Source of the DNA: Abyssibius sp040880065
Lineage (GTDB): Bacteria > Pseudomonadota > Alphaproteobacteria > Rhodobacterales > Rhodobacteraceae
Length of the DNA stretch: 45,910 bases
Assembly (NCBI GenBank): GCA_040880065.1
Contig: JBBDJE010000012.1
Span: 1-45,910 of the forward strand
Direction of reading: 5' to 3'
Made by a program: the position numbers and the translations under genes. The notes beneath the pieces were generated by a model that was not told the DNA's origin, made no database searches, and saw only the letters and a program-made list of their open reading frames with translations. Of the stretch, positions 14,949 to 22,926 are shown one piece after another. Each line of letters starts with the position of its first letter. The stretch's first letter is position 1.

Positions 14949-16564
14949 GTATCGTCCTTCAGGCGAAAGCGCTGCAATTTGCCGGTTGCCGTTTTTGGCA
15001 GACTTTCGGCAAAAACAATGGAGCGCGGGTATTTGTAGGGTGCAATGTGAGCTTTAACATGGTCTTGTAAAATCTTGATTGTGCTGTCGTCTTTCGCTTG
15101 GTCCTCATGCAGAACCACATGCGCCTGCACAATCTGGCCGCGCGCCTCATCGGCAATGCCAATCACAGCGCATTCAAGCACGGCGGGGTGCGACAGCAGC
15201 GCCGCCTCCACCTCGGGGCCGGCGATATTATAGCCCGACGACACGATCATATCGTCAGAGCGAGCCGCAAAATGGAAATATCCGTCTTCATCCTGAATGA
15301 AGCTGTCGCCCGTCAGGTTCCAGCCATCGCGCACATATTTTTGCTGGCGGTCGTCCTTCATGTAACGGCAACCTGTCGGGCCGCGCACAGCCAGCCGCCC
15401 GACCGTACCGCGCGGCACTTCGTGCATATCTTCATCCACGATCCGCGCCTCGTAGCCGGTGACCGGCTTGCCGGTGGAGGCGGGCTTATGATCGCCAAAG
15501 CGGTTGGAAATGAAAATATGCAGCATTTCGGTCGCCCCGATGCCATCAAGCATCGGCTTGCCGGTTTTGGCCATCCAGTCGTTATAAACGGGCGCAGGCA
15601 GCGTTTCGCCCGCCGAAACCGCCGCGCGCAGGCTGGAAAGATCGGCGCCATCTTCCATTGCCTGCAGCATAACGCGGTATGCGGTCGGTGCGGTAAAGCA
15701 AACCGTTGCGCGGTATTTCTGTATTATTTCTATAAGGTTAGGTGGCGAAGCTGTTTCCAGTAACGCCGCCGCCGCCCCAAAGCGCAGCGGAAACACCGCC
15801 AGTCCGCCCAAGCCGAAGGTAAAGGCCAGCGGCGGCGAGCCGACAAAAATGTCATCCGGTGTCACGCCAAGCACCTCGGCGGCATAGCCATCGGCAATCA
15901 TCAGAATATCGCGGTGGAAATGCATGGTCGCCTTCGGCTTGCCGGTGGTGCCGCTGGTAAAGCCGAGCAGTGCCACATCATCGCGGCCGGTTTTCACGGC
16001 TTCAAAACGCACGGGCTTGCCAAGCGCCACGCGGTCAAGTTCGGCATCATGGTTGGCAGTGCCGTCGAACCCTATGACTTTGCTTAGGAATTTCGAGTTC
16101 TTCGCACAGGTCGCCAACTCGTCCATCAGTCGCGTATCACAAAGCGCATGGCTGATTTCGGCAATGTCCACAATCGCGCCAAGTTCGCCCGCGCGAAGCT
16201 GCGGCATGGTGTTTACCACAACCGCCCCCGCCTTGGTCGCGGCCAGCCAGCAGGCCACCATGCCGGGGTTGTTGGCCGAGCGGATGAGCACACGATTGCC
16301 GGGCTTCACACCATAATCCTCAACCAGCGCGTGGGCGATGCGGTTGGTCCAGTCGCTCAGCTCCTTATAGGTGCGCAAGCGGCCATGGCCAATCAGCGCC
16401 GTATGGTCGCCAAAACCATTTTCAACCATCTTATCCGTGAGTTCCGCACCTATATTCAGGTATTCAGGGTATGAAAAAGCCCCAAGGTTGAAGCGCGGCC
16501 AGTCGGCTTCGTCGGGCAGGTTCCTGCGTGTGAAATCATCGCTATGTCCGCTTGGCCCAAGCAT
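14945..16564 (-). CDS. abmG: 2-aminobenzoate (anthranilate)-CoA ligase
   Basis: A 539-residue AMP-forming acyl-CoA synthetase of the benzoate-CoA ligase type. The AMP-binding P-loop is LGFTSGTTGKPKA near residue 195, the adenine motif IGATEML is near 340, and the A10 lysine sits in LPKTATGKLQRF at the C-terminus. Anthranilate as substrate is inferred from its place between kynureninase and the 2-aminobenzoyl-CoA monooxygenase/reductase, as in the Azoarcus evansii abm pathway. Start and stop are coupled to both neighbours (ATGA with kynU, TGATG with the dehydrogenase gene). Confidence 0.88.
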   Translation of the reverse strand: MLGPSGHSDDFTRRNLPDEADWPRFNLGAFSYPEYLNIGAELTDKMVENGFGDHTALIGHGRLRTYKELSDWTNRIAHALVEDYGVKPGNRVLIRSANNPGMVACWLAATKAGAVVVNTMPQLRAGELGAIVDIAEISHALCDTRLMDELATCAKNSKFLSKVIGFDGTANHDAELDRVALGKPVRFEAVKTGRDDVALLGFTSGTTGKPKATMHFHRDILMIADGYAAEVLGVTPDDIFVGSPPLAFTFGLGGLAVFPLRFGAAAALLETASPPNLIEIIQKYRATVCFTAPTAYRVMLQAMEDGADLSSLRAAVSAGETLPAPVYNDWMAKTGKPMLDGIGATEMLHIFISNRFGDHKPASTGKPVTGYEARIVDEDMHEVPRGTVGRLAVRGPTGCRYMKDDRQQKYVRDGWNLTGDSFIQDEDGYFHFAARSDDMIVSSGYNIAGPEVEAALLSHPAVLECAVIGIADEARGQIVQAHVVLHEDQAKDDSTIKILQDHVKAHIAPYKYPRSIVFAESLPKTATGKLQRFRLKDDT

Positions 16565-17706
16565 CAGTTTCCCCCCAAAGTCTGGCGCGCGATGACAATG
16601 CGTTGCACGTCTGACGCACCTTCGTAAATGCGCAGCGCCCGAATTTCGCGATAAAGCCGCTCGCAGATATTGCCCGCCTGCACACCCGCCCCGCCATGCA
16701 GTTGCAAGGCGCGGTCAATCACATCCTGCGCATTGTCGGTGGCATAAAGCTTGGCCATGGCAGCTTCGCGGGTCACACGCGGCGCACCGGAATCCTTGGC
16801 CCATGCGGCGCGGTAAACCAGCAAGGCGGCGGCATCGACCGCCAGCGCCATATCGGCTATATGGCCCTGCACCATTTGCAATTCTGCCAGCGGCGCGCCA
16901 AAAAGCTGGCGGTCCTGCACGCGGGCGAGCGCCGCATCCAGCGCGCGGCGCGCCATGCCAAGCGCTGCGGCCCCGACAGTCGAGCGAAACACATCAAGCA
17001 CCGACATTGCTACCTTGAAGCCACCGCCAGCCGGCCCGATCATCGCGCTTGCGTGCAGGCGATAGTCGGTCAGGCGGATATGCGCAAGCGGGTGCGGCGC
17101 AATGCTGTGCAGCCGCTCAACCACCTCAAAGCCCGGCGCATCGGGCGTGACGATGAAGGCCGAAAGCCCGCGCGCGCCCGCAGCCTCGCCCGTGCGCGCA
17201 AAAAGGCAGTAAAAGTCGGCAATGCCGCCGTTGGAAATCCATGTCTTGTCGCCGTTCAGCACAAAACTATCACCGTCGCGCACGGCTGACAGGGTGATAT
17301 TGGCAACATCGGAACCCGATTGCGGCTCGGTCAGGGCAAAGGCAGCAATCGCCTGCCCTTGGCGGGTTTTCGCCAGCCAGCCGCGCTGTTCGTCATTCCC
17401 GAAAAGCGAAATCGCCCCTGCCCCAAGCCCTTGCATGGCAAAGGAGAAATCGGCCAGCCCGTCATGATAGGCCAGCGTTTCGCGGATCAGGCATAGCGTG
17501 CGCACGTCAAGGCTTCCCTCGCCTTTCGGTGCGGAATGTTGCAACCAGCCATCGGCCCCGAGTTTGGCCACCAGTTCGCGGCAGGCGGCATCGGTGTCGC
17601 TATGGTCAATGCCCGTCAGGTTGCTGGCCGCCCAGTCGCGCAGGCTTTCAGCCAAAACGCGGTGGTGGGGTTCAAAAAATGGCCATGAGAGAAAGCTGCT
17701 ATCCAT
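16564..17706 (-). CDS. Acyl-CoA dehydrogenase
   Basis: A 380-residue flavoprotein with the three-part acyl-CoA dehydrogenase layout: N-terminal helical, central beta (FALTEPQSGSDVAN near residue 125), and C-terminal helical. IYEGASDVQR near the C-terminus carries the catalytic glutamate. In this operon it should oxidise an alicyclic CoA thioester from the reduced anthraniloyl ring in the beta-oxidation-like stage. It shares one base with the ligase gene and one with the hydratase gene. The exact substrate is inferred. Confidence 0.91.
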   Translation of the reverse strand: MDSSFLSWPFFEPHHRVLAESLRDWAASNLTGIDHSDTDAACRELVAKLGADGWLQHSAPKGEGSLDVRTLCLIRETLAYHDGLADFSFAMQGLGAGAISLFGNDEQRGWLAKTRQGQAIAAFALTEPQSGSDVANITLSAVRDGDSFVLNGDKTWISNGGIADFYCLFARTGEAAGARGLSAFIVTPDAPGFEVVERLHSIAPHPLAHIRLTDYRLHASAMIGPAGGGFKVAMSVLDVFRSTVGAAALGMARRALDAALARVQDRQLFGAPLAELQMVQGHIADMALAVDAAALLVYRAAWAKDSGAPRVTREAAMAKLYATDNAQDVIDRALQLHGGAGVQAGNICERLYREIRALRIYEGASDVQRIVIARQTLGGN

Positions 17707-18515
17707 CAGTTCCCCTCGAATTTAGGGGTTTCGCGGGCAGTAAATGCCTCGTAAGCGCGGCGGAAATCTTCGGTTTTCATGCACAAAGCCTGGGCCTGCG
17801 CCTCGGCTTCAATCGCCTGTTCCAGCCCCATATTCCATTCCTGCGCCAGCATGGTTTTGGTCATCATATGCGCAAAGCCCGGCCCTTCGGCCAGACCTTT
17901 GGCCATGTCTTGCGCGGCCTCAACCAAACCATCTTCAACCACACGGTTGTAAAAACCGGTTTGCTGGCCTTCGGCGGCCCCAAAGCTGCGGCCGGTATAT
18001 AGCAGTTCTGCCGCGCGCCCCTGCCCGATAATGCGCGGCAGCATGGCACAAGCGCCCATATCGCAGCCCGCCAGCCCGACGCGGGTGAACAAAAAGGCGC
18101 ATTTTGCACTGGGGGCTGCAAGGCGGATATCGGATGCCATGGCCAGAATCGCACCCGCGCCCACGCAAATCCCCTCTACCGCCGCAATCACCGGCTTGCC
18201 GCAACCGATGATGGCCTTGACCAGATCACCTGTCATGCGGGTAAATTCTAGCAGCGCGGGGGCCTCCATGGCAACAAGCGGGCCGATAATGTCATGCACA
18301 TCGCCGCCGGAACAGAAATTGCCGCCATTGGGGGCCAGCACAACGGCACCAATGTCATCGGCATAGGCCAGTGCGCGAAACGTATCGCGCAACTCGCCGT
18401 AGCTTTCAAAGGTCAGCGGGTTTTTACGTTCAGCACCTTTAAGCGAAATTGTGGCCACGCGCCCCTCAACCGACCAGTTAAAATGTTGCGGGGTAATATC
18501 CTTCATCGCGCTCAT
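17706..18515 (-). CDS. Enoyl-CoA hydratase/isomerase-family protein
   Basis: A 269-residue crotonase-fold protein. The oxyanion-hole segments NGGNFCSGGD (near residue 65) and VEGICVGAGAILAMASDIRLA (about 115-135) are present. The usual second acid position in the GLAGCD stretch differs from the GLPE of standard hydratases, so it may be a hydrolase, isomerase or ring-opening member rather than a simple hydratase. It overlaps the marR gene by 4 bp. It belongs to the alicyclic CoA-thioester stage of anthranilate breakdown. Confidence 0.9.
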   Translation of the reverse strand: MSAMKDITPQHFNWSVEGRVATISLKGAERKNPLTFESYGELRDTFRALAYADDIGAVVLAPNGGNFCSGGDVHDIIGPLVAMEAPALLEFTRMTGDLVKAIIGCGKPVIAAVEGICVGAGAILAMASDIRLAAPSAKCAFLFTRVGLAGCDMGACAMLPRIIGQGRAAELLYTGRSFGAAEGQQTGFYNRVVEDGLVEAAQDMAKGLAEGPGFAHMMTKTMLAQEWNMGLEQAIEAEAQAQALCMKTEDFRRAYEAFTARETPKFEGN

Positions 18516-18973
18516 TGCTGTTCCCTTTGTTTGCCGACGACTTTGCGCAAAATAGCCGTGATCGTGTCGGCGTCTTCTTCGCTGAGCCCTTGCAAAAGCT
18601 CGTCGATCCAGCCTGCATGAATAGCGGCGCGCGCGGCAAACTCGTGCTGGCCCGCCTCGGTCAGCCGCACGATAAAGGCGCGCCTGTCGCCCGGCACGGC
18701 CAAGCGTTCAACAACGCCATCGCTGACCAGCCTGTCAACAATGCCGGTGATATTGCCGTTGGACACCATCAGCGCCGATGAAAGCGCGCTCATGCGCATG
18801 CCCTGTGGTTCGCGGTCCAGAGCGGCCATCACATCAAAGCGCGGCAGGGTCGAGCCGAACTCAAGGCGCATTTTCTCGCGCAACTCAGCCTGCATAATGC
18901 GGTTGACCGTGAGCAGTTTGATCCAGACACGCAGCCTTGCGCGCGTGCCGGGGTTCGGCTCGGGCGCGCTCAT
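18512..18973 (-). CDS. MarR-family regulator of the anthraniloyl-CoA operon
   Basis: A 153-residue MarR protein: an N-terminal dimer helix, winged helix (about residues 45-110, with the wing VPGDRRAFIVRLTEAG), and C-terminal dimer helix. It lies inside the operon, ATGA-coupled on both sides. MarR proteins in aromatic-CoA operons such as BadR and CouR release DNA on binding the aryl-CoA thioester. By analogy this one may sense 2-aminobenzoyl-CoA and repress at the inverted repeat in the divergent promoter region at 22055-22073. Confidence 0.88.
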   Translation of the reverse strand: MSAPEPNPGTRARLRVWIKLLTVNRIMQAELREKMRLEFGSTLPRFDVMAALDREPQGMRMSALSSALMVSNGNITGIVDRLVSDGVVERLAVPGDRRAFIVRLTEAGQHEFAARAAIHAGWIDELLQGLSEEDADTITAILRKVVGKQREQQ

Positions 18974-19725
18974 ATTTCGCCCCCGTTTATGGAAAGCGTA
19001 TGCCCGTTGATGCCCGCAGCCCCGATGCTACACAAATACTGCACGGCGGCGGCAATTTCATCGGGTGTAATCAGCCGTTTTTGCGGGTTTTGCGCAACAA
19101 GCTGCGCGCGCGCAACTTCAGCGCTCAGACCGGTTTTGGCAACTATGTTGTCTACGGTCTCATCAACCATTGGCGTATCAATATAGCTAGGGCAAATCGC
19201 GTTGACGGTGATCTTGCTTTTAGCCAGCTCCTGCGCCAGCGCGCGCACCAGCCCGACCACGCCATGTTTGGCTGCACAATACGGTGCAACATAGGCATAG
19301 CCGCGCAATCCGGCGGTTGAGGCTACAGCCACAAGCCGCGCGGGTGTGGCGCGGTCCATCACACCAAGCGCGGCCTGAAAGGTGTTGAATGTGCCGGTCA
19401 GGTTAACAGCCAGCATTTGCGCCCAATCCGCCGCGCTGATTTTGGCAAATGGCGCGCTTGTGGCGGCACCTGCATTCGCCACAACGAGCTCGGGCGCACC
19501 CGCGTGAGCCGTGTGTTCAGCCATGGCTTCTTGCATGGCGGCCATGTCGGTTACATCGGCAATATGGGGGTGGATGTTTTCATGCTGCGCGGCAATAGCT
19601 TCAAGCGCCGCGCGCCGCCGCCCGGTGATTGTGACCTGCGCGCCCTTTTGCGCCAGATCCAGCGCAATCGCCGCACCAACGCCGCTACCACCACCAGTTA
19701 CAAGGGCTGACGTTACCGTGCGCAT
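18970..19725 (-). CDS. Short-chain dehydrogenase/reductase
   Basis: A 251-residue classical SDR. The cofactor motif TGGGSGVG is near residue 10, NAGA is present, the catalytic serine is in ASTAG, and the YxxxK pair is in PYCAAKHG. The start at 19725 overlaps the stop of the monooxygenase/reductase gene as TGATG; the longer upstream frame runs antisense-free into that gene and is not used. It could be the 3-hydroxyacyl-CoA dehydrogenase or reduce the ring ketone of the anthraniloyl-CoA product. It resembles beta-ketoacyl and 3-hydroxybutyrate-type SDRs. Confidence 0.9.
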   Translation of the reverse strand: MRTVTSALVTGGGSGVGAAIALDLAQKGAQVTITGRRRAALEAIAAQHENIHPHIADVTDMAAMQEAMAEHTAHAGAPELVVANAGAATSAPFAKISAADWAQMLAVNLTGTFNTFQAALGVMDRATPARLVAVASTAGLRGYAYVAPYCAAKHGVVGLVRALAQELAKSKITVNAICPSYIDTPMVDETVDNIVAKTGLSAEVARAQLVAQNPQKRLITPDEIAAAVQYLCSIGAAGINGHTLSINGGEI

Positions 19726-22010
19726 CAGACTTTCCCCAACATCTGGTCTTGCCGCTCGGCAAGGCGGAACATCTGGTCGCGCCCATTTAGGTAAGGGTCT
19801 GGCCACGGCTCGGCCTTGTCGCCAAGCGCGGCGGCGGCATGCAATGTCCAGTTGGGGTTGGCCAGATGCGGGCGCGCAAGGCAGACAAGGTCGGCCCGCC
19901 CCGCCATGAGGATGGAGTTCACATGGTCCGGCTCGTAGATATTGCCCACCGCCATTGTGGCCATCCCGGTCTCGTTGCGAATGCGGTCGGAAAACGGGGT
20001 TTGGAACATGCGGCCATAAACAGGCTTGCCGCGCGCACTGGTTTGCCCTGCGGAAACATCGCAAATATCCACGCCCGCCGCCTGTAGCATACGCGCAATT
20101 TCAACGGCATCTTCGGGGGTGATACCTTCATCGCCCACCCAGTCATTTGCGGAAATGCGCACCGAAATCGGCTTGGCATCGGGCCAAACCGCGCGCACGG
20201 CGGCAAATACTTCCAACGGGTAGCGCATGCGGTTTTGCAGGCTTCCGCCGTATTCATCGGTGCGCAGGTTGCTAAGCGGCGATATGAAGCCCGACAGCAG
20301 ATAGCCATGCGCCATATGCAGTTCCAGCATATCAAAGCCGCAGGCATTGGCCATTTCGGCGGCGGCAACGAACGCGTCGCGCACATTGTCCATATCGGAG
20401 CGTTCCATCGCCCTTGGCACAGCATTTTTATCGCTCCATGCTTGGGCCGAGGGTGCGATAATTGGCCAGTTTCCAGCGCGCAACGGCGCGTCAATATCTT
20501 CCCAGCCCAGTTGGGTCGAGGCTTTGGCCCCCGCATGGCCTAGCTGCGCACAGACCTTGGCGCCGGTCTGGGTATGAATGAAGCTGACAATCCGCGCCCA
20601 TGCCGCCTGATGTTCGGGCGCGTAAAAGCCCGTGCAGCCGGGGGTGATGCGGCCCTGAGCGGACACGCAGGTCATCTCGGTAAATACCAGCCCAGCGCCA
20701 CCAGCGGCACGCGCGCCGTAATGCACCAGATGCCAGTCGGTCGGGCAGCCATCAACCGCCTTGTATTGCGCCATGGGTGACACAACGACACGGTTTTTCA
20801 GCTCCAAATCGCGCAAACGATAAGGCGCAAACATTGGCGCGCGCCCCACCTGCCCGCCTGCCTGTTGCTGAAACCAGCCCTCGGCCCCGGCCAGCCAGTC
20901 CCCATCGCGCAGGCGCAGGTTTTCGTGGGAAATGCGCTGGCTGCGGGTTAGAACGGCGTAGTTGAACTGCACAGGGTCAAGATGCAGGTAGCGCTCGACC
21001 TCCTCAAACCATTCCATGGAGTTGCGCGCCGCCGATTGCAGCCGCAGCACTTCCAGCCGGCGGGCGTCTTCATACTTAGCAAAGGCGGCCTTCATATCCG
21101 GCTCGCTATGCAAATAGTCGGCCAGCGCAATCGCGCTTTCCAGCGCCAGCTTGCTACCCGAGCCGATGGAGAAATGCGCCGTGGCGGCGGCATCGCCCAT
21201 CAGCACAAGGTTCTTATGGCTCCAGTTCTCGCACAAAACGCGCGGAAAGCTCAACCATGCCGAGCCGCGAATATGGTTAGCATTTGTCATCAGCTTGTGG
21301 CCGCCAAGATGCTCCTTGAAAATCTCTTCGCAAATTTCAATGCTGTCTTGCTGGCTTAACGTGCCGAACCCGTAGGCGTCATAGGTGGCTTGCGTGCATT
21401 CAACGATGAAGGTCGCTGTGTTGTCGTCAAACTGGTAGGCATGCGCCCAAAGCCAGCCCTTATCGGTTTGCTCGAAGATAAAGGTAAAGGCATCGTCAAA
21501 CTTTTGATGCGTGCCAAGCCATGTGAATTTGCATTTGCGCGTGTCGATCTCGGGCTTGAAATGCTGTTCAAACTGGCGGCGCGCGGCCGAGTTTAGCCCG
21601 TCAGCCGCGACAACAAGGTCAAAGCTGTCCATATAGGTTTGCACATCGTCAACGGCTGTTTCAAAGCGCAGCTCTACGCCAAGCTCGCGCGCGCGTGCCT
21701 GCAAATCCAGCAGTAACTGCCGCCGCCCGATGCCGCAAAACCCGTGCCCGCCCGAAATTGTTTTTGTGCCGCGATACTGCACCGCCACATCGTCCCAATA
21801 GGCGAAATGTTTACGGATAGTCGCAGCGCTTGGCGCATCATTGGCGGCAAGGTTGTCCAGCGTTTCATCCGAAAGCACCACGCCCCAGCCGAATGTGTCA
21901 TCCGCGCGGTTCCGCTCAAGCACGATAACCTCGTGCGCCGGGTCGCGCAACTTCATCGAGATCGCGAAATACAGCCCCGCAGGACCGCCGCCAAGACAAC
22001 AAACTCTCAT
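19725..22010 (-). CDS. abmA: Bifunctional 2-aminobenzoyl-CoA monooxygenase/reductase
   Basis: A 761-residue fusion. Residues 1 to about 385 form a class A FAD monooxygenase: CLGGGPAGLYFA (residues 5-16) binds ADP, DLVVAADG is the DG motif, and LVLMGDAAATAHFSIGSG (268-285) is the GD motif. From about 393 to the end lies an old-yellow-enzyme FMN domain beginning FAPYRLRDLELKNR. This domain pair is the hallmark of the Azoarcus enzyme, which hydroxylates and then reduces the ring of 2-aminobenzoyl-CoA to 2-amino-5-oxocyclohex-1-enecarboxyl-CoA. A salicylyl-CoA 5-hydroxylase relative is the main alternative, but the kyn genes favour anthranilate. It is the first gene of the 14.7-kb run. Confidence 0.92.
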   Translation of the reverse strand: MRVCCLGGGPAGLYFAISMKLRDPAHEVIVLERNRADDTFGWGVVLSDETLDNLAANDAPSAATIRKHFAYWDDVAVQYRGTKTISGGHGFCGIGRRQLLLDLQARARELGVELRFETAVDDVQTYMDSFDLVVAADGLNSAARRQFEQHFKPEIDTRKCKFTWLGTHQKFDDAFTFIFEQTDKGWLWAHAYQFDDNTATFIVECTQATYDAYGFGTLSQQDSIEICEEIFKEHLGGHKLMTNANHIRGSAWLSFPRVLCENWSHKNLVLMGDAAATAHFSIGSGSKLALESAIALADYLHSEPDMKAAFAKYEDARRLEVLRLQSAARNSMEWFEEVERYLHLDPVQFNYAVLTRSQRISHENLRLRDGDWLAGAEGWFQQQAGGQVGRAPMFAPYRLRDLELKNRVVVSPMAQYKAVDGCPTDWHLVHYGARAAGGAGLVFTEMTCVSAQGRITPGCTGFYAPEHQAAWARIVSFIHTQTGAKVCAQLGHAGAKASTQLGWEDIDAPLRAGNWPIIAPSAQAWSDKNAVPRAMERSDMDNVRDAFVAAAEMANACGFDMLELHMAHGYLLSGFISPLSNLRTDEYGGSLQNRMRYPLEVFAAVRAVWPDAKPISVRISANDWVGDEGITPEDAVEIARMLQAAGVDICDVSAGQTSARGKPVYGRMFQTPFSDRIRNETGMATMAVGNIYEPDHVNSILMAGRADLVCLARPHLANPNWTLHAAAALGDKAEPWPDPYLNGRDQMFRLAERQDQMLGKV

Positions 22011-22054
22011 GCCGACTCCCTTGTATGTTCAAATCAGGCTACATCGCGCTGAAT

Positions 22055-22073
22055 ATATTTCAAGCCTAAATAT
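22055..22073. promoter_or_regulatory. Inverted repeat ATATTT-N7-AAATAT, candidate MarR operator
   Basis: Perfect 6-bp arms (22055-22060 and 22068-22073) with spacer CAAGCCT lie in the 121-bp gap between the divergent abmA and formamidase genes. On the minus strand a TTGAAA hexamer (22058-22063) overlaps it and could be the -35 of the long operon, so a bound repressor would block both directions. This is the size and position expected for the MarR protein of the operon. Confidence 0.5.
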
Positions 22074-22131
22074 TTTGATGTTGAATTTATTCTGCACCTG
22101 GCGTTTGCTGGCAAAAACGAAAGGGCCGCTT

Positions 22132-22926
22132 ATGATCACCGATTGGGACGACGCTTATGCCAACGGCATTCACATTCCGGATGCCGACAGTTTTGCGCCC
22201 ATGTGGGCCGAACAAGCGGCGGCATTTCGCGCAGCGCATCCACCTGAACCGCTTGGCTATGGTGATGACCCGCGCATGGCGCTTGATTTGTTTTTGCCAA
22301 GCGGCGCGCCACGCGGCCTTGCGGTGTTTGTGCATGGCGGCTACTGGCAGGCGTTCAACCGCGATAGCTGGTCGCATCTGGCTGGTGGTGCCTTAGCACA
22401 AGGCTTTGCCGTTGCCCTGCCCGGCTATGTGCTTGCCCCGCAGGCTAAAATTGCCGAAATCACCCGCCAAATTGCTGCGGCAATCGATCTTGCCGCCACG
22501 CGGGTTGAAGGGCCGGTTTATTTGTCCGGCCATTCGGCTGGCGGGCATTTGGTGACACGGATGATCTGTGAAAATTCGCCCCTGAAAGCCGCTGCACGGG
22601 TTGCGCATGTCATGTCGATCAGTGGCGTGCATGACCTGCGGCCGCTGCTGAAAACCGGCCTGAACACCAAGCTGAAGCTGGATTTCGCCGCCGCTTGCGC
22701 AGAAAGCCCCGCGCTGCTGGTTCCGCGCAACGGCGCGCGCCTTACCTGCTGGGCGGGCGGGGCCGAGCGGCCCGAATTCTTGCGCCAATCGGCACTGCTG
22801 GCGAATATCTGGCACGGGTTGGGGGCGCAAACAGCCAGCGTCGTTGCACCCGGATTGCACCATTTCAACGTCATCGCGCCCTTGGCCGATGCAAGCTCTG
22901 ACATGGTGCGCACATGGCTGGCCTGA
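22132..22926 (+). CDS. Alpha/beta-hydrolase N-formylkynurenine formamidase
   Basis: A 264-residue alpha/beta hydrolase. The HGGYW motif (residues 68-72) is the signature of arylformamidases of the eukaryotic BNA7/AFMID kind, the nucleophile is S135 in GHSAGGH, and the histidine in GLHHFNV near residue 245 completes the triad. It would hydrolyse N-formylkynurenine to kynurenine and formate, the step missing between kynA and kynU. It is not related to the metal-dependent KynB found in many bacteria. ATG 22132 has AAGGG six bases upstream. The next gene overlaps its end by 13 bp. Confidence 0.86.
   Translation: MITDWDDAYANGIHIPDADSFAPMWAEQAAAFRAAHPPEPLGYGDDPRMALDLFLPSGAPRGLAVFVHGGYWQAFNRDSWSHLAGGALAQGFAVALPGYVLAPQAKIAEITRQIAAAIDLAATRVEGPVYLSGHSAGGHLVTRMICENSPLKAAARVAHVMSISGVHDLRPLLKTGLNTKLKLDFAAACAESPALLVPRNGARLTCWAGGAERPEFLRQSALLANIWHGLGAQTASVVAPGLHHFNVIAPLADASSDMVRTWLA

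Noticed and set aside
18970..20064. Long version of the SDR reading frame
   Set aside because: The upstream 113 codons lie out of frame inside the monooxygenase/reductase gene. TGATG at 19725 gives a proper SDR start.
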